Positions 40,132 through 48,908 of a stretch of 64,000 nucleotides of DNA are shown in pieces (the first letter of the stretch is position 1; each line of letters starts with the position of its first letter). The DNA comes from a virus: positions 1 to 64,000 of the IMG/VR virus record IMGVR_UViG_3300015262_000004, one strand, 5' to 3'. The position numbers and the translations under genes were made by a program. The notes beneath the pieces were generated by a model that was given only the letters and a program-made list of their open reading frames with translations, searched no databases and had not been told where the DNA came from.

Positions 40132-41265
40132 ATGACGAACAAGCTGGTAAAGCAGGCTACCGGTACCCCGGCGTGGGATGCCGGCGCTGTCAGCGTGGCC
40201 GCGCTCGGCGGTGACGTGCAGGCGTCTTTCATCCTGGTGGGTGGGAGCAGCGGGGTCGCCGTGGGCCTGGCTTCGGTTGGCGCGGCCCTATCCCTAGGTG
40301 GTATCAGCCATGGGGTAAGGGCGCTCGCTGGCCAGCCCATCGAGGTCATCGAGGACGGAGCAGTAGTTGCGACCTCCACCGTTTCGTTCACGCCAGACGT
40401 CACTGTCCAGCTACGTCGCGTGGGGGCCATGGTCACTTACACCATCGGCAGTTGGACCTATACCAGCCTGGCGCCGTCGGTGGGCATCGTCGAGCTGATG
40501 GCCGTCCTGTTCGCTGCGGGTGACGCGGTCGACACGCCGGTGCTGGTCCTCTATGAGGAAGTGGTAGATGGCGGCAAGCAGATCAACGAGGTGATGGTTT
40601 TCTCGGACAGCCTGTTGTACGACGCGTTCGTGTACGGCTGGCTCTCGGACGGGGTACAGCTCACCACTACCATGGCCGGCGACATCGAGCTGATCGGCAC
40701 GCTCGCTGACTGGCTGGTGTTCGTAAACGAATACGCCCCGCAGGCCACCTACGAGGCGATGTTGGCCAACCTGCTACGCATCCGCGACAGCGCGTCGGTA
40801 ACGAATCAGGAGCTGCTGCAGTACGCCACGAACCTGATCACCGGTGCCGTCGGCCGATACGCCGGCTTCGACTTCGAGGGGTTCACCCGCGTGGGTATGA
40901 GCACCTACGGCTGGAAGCGCGACGGCCTGTATCGGATTGAGGACGGCGACGACAACGGCGACCCTATCAGTGCGATCGTTGAGTTCGCATCGGAGGCCTT
41001 CGCCAATCAGATGAAAACCCGCATCGTTGCCTTGTTCTTCGGCCTCTCCACCGATGGCCAGGTGTTCGTGCGCCTGATTGACGACAACGCTCGGGAGGTG
41101 CTGTACCGCGCCAAGCGACAACAGGCCGAGTACCGCAGCAACCCGTATCAGGGCAACCAGGCCAAGCGCTGGGGGCTGCGCCTGGAAATCGTCGACGCGA
41201 CCTCGGTCGTGCTCGATTCCGTCGAGTGGGTCGTGGGTTCGACCAACCGCCGCACAACAACTTGA
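40132..41265 (+). CDS. Probable virion structural protein (377 aa)
   Basis: Beta-rich N-terminal half (VGVAVGLASVGAALSLGG-like hydrophobic strands), then acidic segments with EEVVDGGKQINEVMVFSDSL and a C-terminal domain. No domain recognised. Assigned to the virion by its place in the tail cluster between 38.4 and 45.4 kb. Confidence 0.62.
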   Translation: MTNKLVKQATGTPAWDAGAVSVAALGGDVQASFILVGGSSGVAVGLASVGAALSLGGISHGVRALAGQPIEVIEDGAVVATSTVSFTPDVTVQLRRVGAMVTYTIGSWTYTSLAPSVGIVELMAVLFAAGDAVDTPVLVLYEEVVDGGKQINEVMVFSDSLLYDAFVYGWLSDGVQLTTTMAGDIELIGTLADWLVFVNEYAPQATYEAMLANLLRIRDSASVTNQELLQYATNLITGAVGRYAGFDFEGFTRVGMSTYGWKRDGLYRIEDGDDNGDPISAIVEFASEAFANQMKTRIVALFFGLSTDGQVFVRLIDDNAREVLYRAKRQQAEYRSNPYQGNQAKRWGLRLEIVDATSVVLDSVEWVVGSTNRRTTT

Positions 41266-41277
41266 GGAGGCGCACCC

Positions 41278-42228
41278 ATGGCCACGTCTGAATATTCCGC
41301 CACGACCAGTCAGCTGTTCTCGAACGCGAGCACGGCCATAAGCTATGCCTCGGGTTCGGCCGGCCGGATCGGAGCGAACAACAAACCGACCTTGCTTAAC
41401 CCGTCCCTGGATTACAGCGTCGGCGCCAAAAACTTCGGCCAGGCCCCGAAGTTCAGCGACATTTTCGACGGTGCCGATAACACTGACGCGCACGTCGCGG
41501 GGTTGAACGACAAGGTGGATGCGTGGCTGGCCAAGTATTTCCCATCGATCAACGCCGGGTTCAAGAACGTGCCCGACGATTACCTGGTGGGTGTGATCAG
41601 CGGGGTCAAACCGTTCGGCATCTATGAGAGCGTATTCGACCTGGTCTGGCAACAAGCCCGCGATCGGGTCTATCGCACCGTCAACTCAGAACAGCGCACC
41701 CTTGAGGATTCGTTCTCAGCCCGGGGGTTTACCCTGCCGCCAGGTGCGCTGGTCGACTTGCTCGCTGAGGCGGAACGCAAGGGCACTGGCGACATCCTCA
41801 ACGTGGTGCGGGAACAGGCCATCAAGAACGCGGACATCAAGGCCGACATCCTCAAACACGCCGTGGGTATCGCGGCGCAGCTCAAGATGGGGATCCTCAA
41901 CACCAGCGCCGAGTTCTTCAAGGCCTATTACAACGTGTACAACCTGGGCAACGAGACGGCGCGGATCCGCGCGCAGGCGTATCAGTCCTACTACAACGCG
42001 TTGGGTGATTACTACAACGTCGAGGTCAACTGGGAAAGCCTGCGCCTGCGGGCCGCAACAGAGAAGGCGAACGTGGGGCTGGGCACCGACCGGAACAAGG
42101 TCGGTCTGTATGGCGGCGGTGACGGCGTGGCCCAAGCGCATGCCCAGGCAGCCCGTGGTTTCGCTGACGTGGCTGCGATGGCCAACAACGCCGCCGGCTC
42201 GTTGACTGCGCAGATCGAGACGATCTGA
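41278..42228 (+). CDS. Probable virion structural protein (316 aa), helical C-terminus
   Basis: ATG at 41278 preceded by GAGGAGG. The N-terminus is Ser/Ala-rich; the second half is a long helix (EFFKAYYNVYNLGNETARIR; YYNALGDYYNVEVNWESLRL) ending Ala/Asn-rich. It may form a rod or ejected coiled coil. Its last base is shared with the ATG of the next gene. Confidence 0.62.
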   Translation: MATSEYSATTSQLFSNASTAISYASGSAGRIGANNKPTLLNPSLDYSVGAKNFGQAPKFSDIFDGADNTDAHVAGLNDKVDAWLAKYFPSINAGFKNVPDDYLVGVISGVKPFGIYESVFDLVWQQARDRVYRTVNSEQRTLEDSFSARGFTLPPGALVDLLAEAERKGTGDILNVVREQAIKNADIKADILKHAVGIAAQLKMGILNTSAEFFKAYYNVYNLGNETARIRAQAYQSYYNALGDYYNVEVNWESLRLRAATEKANVGLGTDRNKVGLYGGGDGVAQAHAQAARGFADVAAMANNAAGSLTAQIETI

Positions 42229-44345
42229 TGAAAAAACCGGTCACCGTCAAGTTGCTGGCCAAGTCCGGTATGGGGGTGACCGGCTTCGCCAAGCGCTTGG
42301 GCAATCGCTGCAGCACGTCGGAGGCCCCGTCCGGGTACCAGATACACGACGGCTACATCCTCAAGGCACAGCGCAACATCAAGGGATACACCGTCCTGGT
42401 GATGGATACCCCGCTGTTCCTGATGCTCAGTGGGGACACCCGAACCAACACCGTTACGCCCAACCCCTCGGTCGCCGTCGGTGCCCGGGACGCCTTCTTG
42501 CCCTCGACCGAGCCTGCGGTTGTGCCTCCGACCACAACCTATACGGGGGTGGGTAAGGAGAGCAATTTCTACGTGCCGCCGGCACAGCCCAAGGATCCGG
42601 TGTCTGGTGTTTCTGACCTGCGGCTATGGGCGCCGGTGCAGTGGCGTGGCCCGGTGTTCTGCCTCGGTACCAAGCGACTGCCGTTCTTGGCTACCTCGGG
42701 TTTCAACGCGAAGTATGACAACCCGGACGCCTTCCCTTTCAGTCAGACCGTCACCCTCACTGGCAAGATGGCCAGCTTCATGGCTTGCGCCCTACCGACG
42801 GGTACCGTCAACCAGTTGCGGAACACCTACCTGGGGCTGGCTCACTTCAATGTCAGCGAGGACGATCTGCCAGGCGACTGGACGCATCACCCGCGCCGTA
42901 TGGTGGCCGGCCCCATTTACACGTCCGTGGCCGATCCGTGGCGTCTCACTCGGGATGCTGCAGCGATGTGGCAGTTCGGCGTGGCCTGGTCACCTGCAGG
43001 CGAGATGGAACCGGGGGCTGACCACTTCTGCCTGGTCAGTGAAATCTACAACCAGGTGCGCACGACGTGGACGCGGCACGACGGCGAAAGCTACAACCCG
43101 CCGTACTATGACCGTGAAGGGATGCACGCACTGGGTGTGTTCTTCGGTCGCCTGGCCCGCGACCAGTACAACCCCGACGACGCCCAGCCGATCTATGCCG
43201 AGCTGGTCGACCAGTTCATGGTCACCGCGCAGGATCTGCCGGTACCGGATCTGCGACCTTACCCACCCATGTTGGGCGGGGACTGGGATGGCGGCCCGCT
43301 GCGGCCGAACTTCGGCTACTTCGTAGACCCGTTGGTACTGCGCACGACCGAGGGGTTCACCGCGTTCTGCAAGTACGAGCAGCAGCGCACGAACCAACCC
43401 GGGTTCAAAGTCCGCGCCATGCTGGTGGTCACACCCGATCGGACAACGCACACACTCAAGGCGGACGCCACGGGGATGGCTGCGGACTGGCCCAGCGGCG
43501 ATGCCCATTACCTGACCTTGCCCGACTACGACCCGATGCAGCCCGTACGCTGCAACCCGTGGTTGGTGGGTGGGTTCACCGTCGACGGCGTCAACCCAGA
43601 CGGCGACATCACGCACACCGCCTTCGCCCTGGTGTATGAGCATGACGACAGCGTGGCTGCAGAACAGCTGACGGAGTTCCCGTTGCCGTGGGTCAACATC
43701 GGGCAAAGCAAATGGGCACTCTACACCGTGGAGTCTGGGGCACCGACGCGCACCGTCCTCACCGAGGCCACGCCCAGCGCTTCCCCGGTGGCCACACTAC
43801 TGACCAAGAACCTCGGTTACCCCATGATCCAGGTTAACGGCAGCATCTCGTTCTGGGGAGCCATGGGGTTCGACCTGGCCAAGCAGCAGCGACTGTGCAA
43901 CTTCGCCAATGCCGGCAACGGGTTGGCCGTGACGGCCTCGATCGACAAGCCGTTTCCCATGACCCTCACCGGTGGTACCACCGAGGATGGATCGGCGTTG
44001 CCGGCGCACGATGTCAAATGTGCGGTGGTCAACCTGTTGGACGGAACGATCGAGCAACGCGGGACGATCTTTGTCCGCGACCGGATCTACACATGGTGCT
44101 TCATTACCGTGGCGCAGCCCTACGACCCGGGCGACCCGGACCAGGGCATCCCTGAGACACCCCCGACGTTGGTCGCTAGCACCCATGAGACGACGAACAT
44201 CCCCGGCCCATCGGGGAAGACCTGGCTGTCTCGGGACGGTGGATGGACCTGGTCGGAATACGTCACCGACGTGGGGGCTCAAATGGGGGCACACCTGGTC
44301 GGCAACAGGCTATTCGAGTACGACCCCCTGAAACCATTCCTTTGA
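42228..44345 (+). CDS. Large structural protein, tail region (705 aa)
   Basis: Starts at the last base of the previous gene (TGATG overlap). Beta-rich throughout, with many aromatic and Pro/Thr turns (YLTLPDYDPMQPVRCNPWLV) and a C-terminal WLSRDGGWTWSEYVTDVGAQ that resembles a BNR/sialidase-type S-x-D-x-G-x-T-W repeat. Likely a tail or receptor-contacting protein. No enzymatic site recognised. Confidence 0.62.
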   Translation: MKKPVTVKLLAKSGMGVTGFAKRLGNRCSTSEAPSGYQIHDGYILKAQRNIKGYTVLVMDTPLFLMLSGDTRTNTVTPNPSVAVGARDAFLPSTEPAVVPPTTTYTGVGKESNFYVPPAQPKDPVSGVSDLRLWAPVQWRGPVFCLGTKRLPFLATSGFNAKYDNPDAFPFSQTVTLTGKMASFMACALPTGTVNQLRNTYLGLAHFNVSEDDLPGDWTHHPRRMVAGPIYTSVADPWRLTRDAAAMWQFGVAWSPAGEMEPGADHFCLVSEIYNQVRTTWTRHDGESYNPPYYDREGMHALGVFFGRLARDQYNPDDAQPIYAELVDQFMVTAQDLPVPDLRPYPPMLGGDWDGGPLRPNFGYFVDPLVLRTTEGFTAFCKYEQQRTNQPGFKVRAMLVVTPDRTTHTLKADATGMAADWPSGDAHYLTLPDYDPMQPVRCNPWLVGGFTVDGVNPDGDITHTAFALVYEHDDSVAAEQLTEFPLPWVNIGQSKWALYTVESGAPTRTVLTEATPSASPVATLLTKNLGYPMIQVNGSISFWGAMGFDLAKQQRLCNFANAGNGLAVTASIDKPFPMTLTGGTTEDGSALPAHDVKCAVVNLLDGTIEQRGTIFVRDRIYTWCFITVAQPYDPGDPDQGIPETPPTLVASTHETTNIPGPSGKTWLSRDGGWTWSEYVTDVGAQMGAHLVGNRLFEYDPLKPFL

Positions 44346-44354
44346 GGTGATTTG

Positions 44355-44999
44355 ATGAGCAGCCATTTAGTCATGATTGCCCGGACGGGCGGCGGATTGC
44401 AGAGCTACGGGCTGATCGCCATGGAACCGACGACGCAGGCAGTCTTGTGGGCTGAGCCCTGGAACCGGAACTTGCGCTATGACGTCAACGAAGCGATTGA
44501 GGACGCCATGGCCGCCCGCTACGGTACGGACAACACCCGGCTGTACAGTATCAACCAGTTGCTGGGGGCTACCCCGGACCATAAGGCGGTGCTCCTCATC
44601 GGCGCCATGGGGACGGTGTGGACAGGCACCCCAACCACCGTGTCCTTGACGCTCAAGCTGGTGACGATCGACCCGCCAGTGGGCGAAGTGTGGGGCGCGG
44701 TCACTGAAATATCCACGCTGACCCGCATCGAAGACCCGATCAACACAACCACCGGCGCGTTCATAGCCTTGCTCGGCACGGAAGGTACCACGGCCTACGT
44801 CTTGGCCCCGGACCCGGACCCAACGAAAGGTAGCGTGGTCTACAAGTTCAGCCTCGACGGCACCATAGAAATGGCGGTGTGCCCCACCACCGTGGTGAAC
44901 CCGTCGGGTACTCAAGGCGAGGGGGAAATTGCGGGCATGTTGGTTAGTGTCGGCGGTGTCCACGGCCTCGCGTTCGGCAGGTTCTTGGCGACTGGTTAA
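44355..44999 (+). CDS. Hypothetical protein (214 aa), tail region
   Basis: ATG at 44355 with GAGGTG upstream; a TTG one codon earlier is less likely. It begins MSSHLVMIARTGGGLQSYGL and shows beta-rich sequence with DPINTTTGAFIALLGTEGTT. Likely virion associated, by position. Confidence 0.6.
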   Translation: MSSHLVMIARTGGGLQSYGLIAMEPTTQAVLWAEPWNRNLRYDVNEAIEDAMAARYGTDNTRLYSINQLLGATPDHKAVLLIGAMGTVWTGTPTTVSLTLKLVTIDPPVGEVWGAVTEISTLTRIEDPINTTTGAFIALLGTEGTTAYVLAPDPDPTKGSVVYKFSLDGTIEMAVCPTTVVNPSGTQGEGEIAGMLVSVGGVHGLAFGRFLATG

Positions 45000-45008
45000 G
45001 GAGGCACT

Positions 45009-45431
45009 ATGCACGGTTTCTACTGGACGAAGGTTGGCGCGGAATGGGTGCAGCTGGCTGCCGATACATCACAACCCTTTAATGGATACGTCTATACGCC
45101 CCCACCAATAAGCGTGGCGGTCAACTTGGCGGCCTTGGCCGGCGTATCGCCGAGTTACTACTACGGCTACACGATCATCTCCAACCTGTTCCCCCAGTAC
45201 AAAGAGGGCTCGGCGGCCTACTGGCTCGATGTGTGGGAGCATGATTTGTACGACACGAACACCGGGGTAGCGGTTAGTCTCACCACGATCCTGACGGATA
45301 CGCTGGCCAGCCTCCCCACCTATACCGGGGGGACCGCCCAGGAAATCACGGACGCGGTGTTCCACCCCCTTGTGGTGGTTCCACCACCGGCGTTCTGGCG
45401 GGATCTGGTCGACTGCACCGAGACGCCATAG
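45009..45431 (+). CDS. Hypothetical protein (140 aa), last gene of the rightward block
   Basis: ATG at 45009 with AGGAGG upstream. It is rich in aromatics (SPSYYYGYTIISNLFPQYKE) and ends in a Pro/Val-rich tail. It is the last gene before the converging transcription unit, followed by a hairpin terminator. Function unknown. Confidence 0.6.
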   Translation: MHGFYWTKVGAEWVQLAADTSQPFNGYVYTPPPISVAVNLAALAGVSPSYYYGYTIISNLFPQYKEGSAAYWLDVWEHDLYDTNTGVAVSLTTILTDTLASLPTYTGGTAQEITDAVFHPLVVVPPPAFWRDLVDCTETP

Positions 45432-45441
45432 TCGGGATTCA

Positions 45442-45469
45442 CCCACGGCCGCGCTAAGGTGGCCGTGGG
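45442..45469. terminator. Hairpin terminator between converging operons
   Basis: CCCACGGCC/GGCCGTGGG, a 9-bp stem with a 10-nt loop, in the 47 bp between the gene ending at 45431 (plus) and the primase-helicase stop (minus). It may act in both directions; no long T run. Confidence 0.6.
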
Positions 45470-45478
45470 GGTGACGAT

Positions 45479-48400
45479 CTAAGGCGTGGGCTGGGCGTTG
45501 GCTACAGCCGCCGTCTGCGTGTCCTCAGCGCTGTACAGTTCGCCGAGGCTGAGCATGTCCGGGTGTCGGTTGTTCAATACCCACACGTACTCTGGCGGCG
45601 TCTTGATGTTGGTCCCCTTGCCCATCGACTCCCGCTTGTTGTGCTGAATCAGAATCCCGCGCCGCTGCAGCTCACGCTGCACAGTGCCGGCGTCGAACTT
45701 CTGCGCACCACAGAACCGGCGGAACTGCACGCGGTGTATCAGCATGCGACCGGTGTGCATCTCGACCCGCGTCAACAGCCTGTCAGATGCCGGCTCACGT
45801 AGCACCTGGCACATCCCGCCCGTGCGCGACTCACCCGAAATGACCAGCAAACTGCGCAGGTTCTGCGACACAAACTGCGCGATCAGATCCACTGGGCCGC
45901 TGGTGTAGTCGGTGATGTTGCTGCGCATGTTGTCCATGCACTGCAGGGCGAAATCCAATTGCCGCTGGATGTTGACGTTGGTCAGCCGGCACTGATTCGA
46001 CAGCTCGAACCCAGTCAGAACGCAGGCCACGGCGGCCGACCAGAACCGGTTTTCCGATTTGAGGTTGGCCATCTTGTCGACCTGGTTAACCCAGAACGCA
46101 ACGCGTTCCTTTGCCCAGTCCAGGTTGTTCATCAGGAACCGAATGTAGATTTCCCCGGCCATGCCGTAGTGATCCAACAGCACGCCGCCGGTACCCCACA
46201 CGCCGTCGGCTTCGGCCTTGGTCAACGTGTATTGCTCCACATGGAATTCGAACACGCGATAGGACTCGGCCGATGCGTCGGCCTTCACCCGTGCCAGGCG
46301 TTCGACCAAGCTGGCGTTACCCGACACCAACAGCATCAGCTGCCAGTTGCCGTGGTTCTCGGCAGCTTCCCCGGTACGCTCCAACCTGTTGCGGCCTTGG
46401 CCCTTGCTGATCCGGTAGGCCAGCTCGGATACCTGGTCGTCTGGCAGGTTGGTGTGTTCGTCGTACGTCGCCGGCAAGTGGTGCAGCACCCCGAGCTTGG
46501 CGATGAACGAGTTCATGGTGTCGTTCTGAGCGTCAGCCCAACCCATCTTAGGGTGGCCGTAAATCGAGTTGGCAGACAGCGCGGCTGAGGACTTACCCCC
46601 GCCGGACTTACCCACCAGTGACACCAACACCCCCTCATAACTCGTTAGGACAAACAGGGGCGAGCCGAACCCGACGCCGAACCCGAACTGCAGACCTTCC
46701 AGCCCGTCGCGTTCGTAGATCGCCATGGCCTGGCACCAGGTGGCCAGGTCGCCCTTGGCTTCCTTGTACTTGAGGTGACGCGTGATGTTGCGGCTCGGGT
46801 TGATCACCTCGACGCCGCCGGCTGTGATGATCCGATCAGGCAGCACGAACTGATCCATCTTGTCGTTCCACCCGAGCTGGGCATATTGACGATGGGCCTT
46901 CACGGCTTTCTGCAGATCCATGAGGTAGCCAAGCATATAGCTCACCATGTAATCGATGTTGTTCATGTCGACGAACACGCCCATGTTCCCCAGCATCGAG
47001 GACCATTTGCGTTTGTCGTACAGGGCGCCGCCGGGGATCTCGAATTCCTGCCAGCCGTCTTGCGGCAGGTAGCTACGGATCACCGCCGAATACGTGCGGG
47101 TGCGTTCATCGAATATCAGCATCGACGGATAGATGTCGTTGCCGTAGATGAGTTCGTCCCACGTCGCGCCGTCCTTGTCGGTCTTGGTTGCGTAGACGCT
47201 GTGGGTTCCCGTCGCGGCGTTGAGCATGCGCTTGAACCCGTTGGGCGGCGGCACAAGCTGTTGGGTTACGACGGCGCCCGTTGGGCTCACCAGCTGCATC
47301 ACCGGCGGCGGCGCGGCTTCGACTTCGCGAACGATCTGCAGCGGGGTTTTGATCTTGCCCTTGTACGGGCAACCGTCACACCCACCAGGGCGTTTGCTCT
47401 CGAAGGTCGTGCACAGAGTCGCGCCGGTGTTGTTGTCTTCGTGCTGTTGGATCTTGCGCAGCATCACCGAGGAGTCGTACTGCGGGTGGCTGCGCGACAT
47501 GAAGTGACAGGCCTTGATTCCGTCCTGTGCGTGGCGCAAGCAGCCCAGCATCGCGTACCAACTATCCTCGGGAACGTAGGCCTGGTTCGCCGCCTGCCAT
47601 GCCAGCTGTTTGCACATCGGGACGATCTTGCGGGCGTCCGCTTTCAGGTAGCTGACGCCATTCAGCGCAGCCTGGTTCAACCCGCTGACGTCGGCTTCGA
47701 CGTTCGGGCGCATGCCTGGCAGCAGCGGGGAATTACCAGTGAGGAGGATTTGCGAATGGTGTTGCTGGATGGGCTGGATGTCCAGCGATTCGGCACGGTG
47801 TGCCAACGCGTTGAGGAACGCGTCTGTGGGGATGACCCCGCCCTGCAGGAGCAAGCTGACTTCACGCTGTACCGTGGGCTTGTAGTTCCAGGTACCGAGG
47901 GGACGCAGCACCGAGGCGCGGTCCGCTGTGCGGGTCGGGTCAGCGCGTAGCCCCCAACTGATCGTCAGCTGCTTGAGGATGTTCGCGTAGTGCTGCCACT
48001 TCTCCGGGTCGATCGCCTCGGTCAGTGGCCAGTAAACGTGTAACCCACCGCCGCTGGAAACGACCGTGGGTTTGGGGAACTGCATCGCCGTGTTGAACCT
48101 GCGCAAGGCTTCGCAGGCTTCGTTGAGCGTGGCGTATGCCTGGGGTGACGGCTTGACATCGATGTCGATCCAAAACGCTTTGATCAGATCGGTGTTGTCG
48201 TAGCCGCGCTTGTGTTTGCCCCGTACTTTGACACCCATTTTCTCCCGCTCGGGGGCCTTGATCTGGGTGTAATCCTGTTTGACGGTAGCCAGGGCGAAAT
48301 AGGTCTGAGCTGGTTCGCGTTGGTCGTAGGCTAATCGCAGGGCGTGTTCGGCCGCTGCCTCAATTGTCGGGTGACAGAAGTGTCTGAAACTGGTCTTAGG

Positions 48401-48496
48401 TACGCCCGATTCTCGATCCACCCAATGCGTTGGTATCAGCACCAGGTACAGCCCACTCGATGGCCAGATCAGTCTGAGAAATTCGACTGTTGTCAC
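45479..48496 (-). CDS. Primase-helicase (AEP-like prim-pol plus P-loop helicase)
   Basis: Encodes 1005 aa with GTG start at 48496, chosen because GGAGG lies 5-6 nt upstream. Residues 100-205 carry the AEP prim-pol signature: FWIDIDVKPS (D111, D113), SSGGGLHVYW, and DPTRTADRASVLRPLGTWN. Residues 285-380 resemble a PriCT-type domain ending in Cys-rich CTTFESKRPGGCDGCPYKGK. Residues 620-800 form a P-loop helicase, Walker A GKSGGGKSS (629-637) and Walker B TYDEH (D679, E680), of DUF927 type. It would unwind and prime the origin. Co-linear with the DNA polymerase operon. Confidence 0.88.
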   Translation of the reverse strand: MTTVEFLRLIWPSSGLYLVLIPTHWVDRESGVPKTSFRHFCHPTIEAAAEHALRLAYDQREPAQTYFALATVKQDYTQIKAPEREKMGVKVRGKHKRGYDNTDLIKAFWIDIDVKPSPQAYATLNEACEALRRFNTAMQFPKPTVVSSGGGLHVYWPLTEAIDPEKWQHYANILKQLTISWGLRADPTRTADRASVLRPLGTWNYKPTVQREVSLLLQGGVIPTDAFLNALAHRAESLDIQPIQQHHSQILLTGNSPLLPGMRPNVEADVSGLNQAALNGVSYLKADARKIVPMCKQLAWQAANQAYVPEDSWYAMLGCLRHAQDGIKACHFMSRSHPQYDSSVMLRKIQQHEDNNTGATLCTTFESKRPGGCDGCPYKGKIKTPLQIVREVEAAPPPVMQLVSPTGAVVTQQLVPPPNGFKRMLNAATGTHSVYATKTDKDGATWDELIYGNDIYPSMLIFDERTRTYSAVIRSYLPQDGWQEFEIPGGALYDKRKWSSMLGNMGVFVDMNNIDYMVSYMLGYLMDLQKAVKAHRQYAQLGWNDKMDQFVLPDRIITAGGVEVINPSRNITRHLKYKEAKGDLATWCQAMAIYERDGLEGLQFGFGVGFGSPLFVLTSYEGVLVSLVGKSGGGKSSAALSANSIYGHPKMGWADAQNDTMNSFIAKLGVLHHLPATYDEHTNLPDDQVSELAYRISKGQGRNRLERTGEAAENHGNWQLMLLVSGNASLVERLARVKADASAESYRVFEFHVEQYTLTKAEADGVWGTGGVLLDHYGMAGEIYIRFLMNNLDWAKERVAFWVNQVDKMANLKSENRFWSAAVACVLTGFELSNQCRLTNVNIQRQLDFALQCMDNMRSNITDYTSGPVDLIAQFVSQNLRSLLVISGESRTGGMCQVLREPASDRLLTRVEMHTGRMLIHRVQFRRFCGAQKFDAGTVQRELQRRGILIQHNKRESMGKGTNIKTPPEYVWVLNNRHPDMLSLGELYSAEDTQTAAVANAQPTP

Positions 48497-48528
48497 GGCG
48501 CCTCCATACTTATTATTCGGCGGGCAGG

Positions 48529-48855
48529 TTAGGCCCGTGGATCCATTGCCGTGTGAAGCGCGCGCAGCTTATCCGAAGGGCTCAGGTTGATGATATTTGC
48601 GTACGTGTCCTGCGTAGCATCGAGGGCATTTAGGCGGTTGATCTTGTTGATCGCTTGGGCAGCCTGGTAGCGGTACACCGAATGTGATGGTGTGTTCCCA
48701 GTGGCCAGCACGTCACGTGCGGCCGCAAGCCAGCGACAAATTGTCTTCTTGGATATACCCAGCAGCACGCCGGTATTCGTGGCCGACAAAGCAACCGCGT
48801 CGTTAAACGCGGCCAGCAGGCGCAGGAATTCCAGCAGTTCTTTTTCGTTAAGCAT
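48529..48855 (-). CDS. Helix-turn-helix DNA-binding protein (108 aa)
   Basis: ATG at 48855 with GGAG upstream; an in-frame GTG at 48864 is too close to that site. It contains SATNTGVLLGISKKTICRWL, a good helix-turn-helix, then SHSVYRYQAAQAINKINRLN. It lies between the primase-helicase and the putative ssDNA-binding protein, so a replication or transcription control role is likely. Family not assigned. Confidence 0.65.
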   Translation of the reverse strand: MLNEKELLEFLRLLAAFNDAVALSATNTGVLLGISKKTICRWLAAARDVLATGNTPSHSVYRYQAAQAINKINRLNALDATQDTYANIINLSPSDKLRALHTAMDPRA

Positions 48856-48908
48856 TTGCCCCACTCCAGTCAGCGCGGGGCCGAAGCCCCGCCAAGTCCC
48901 TTGCTTAC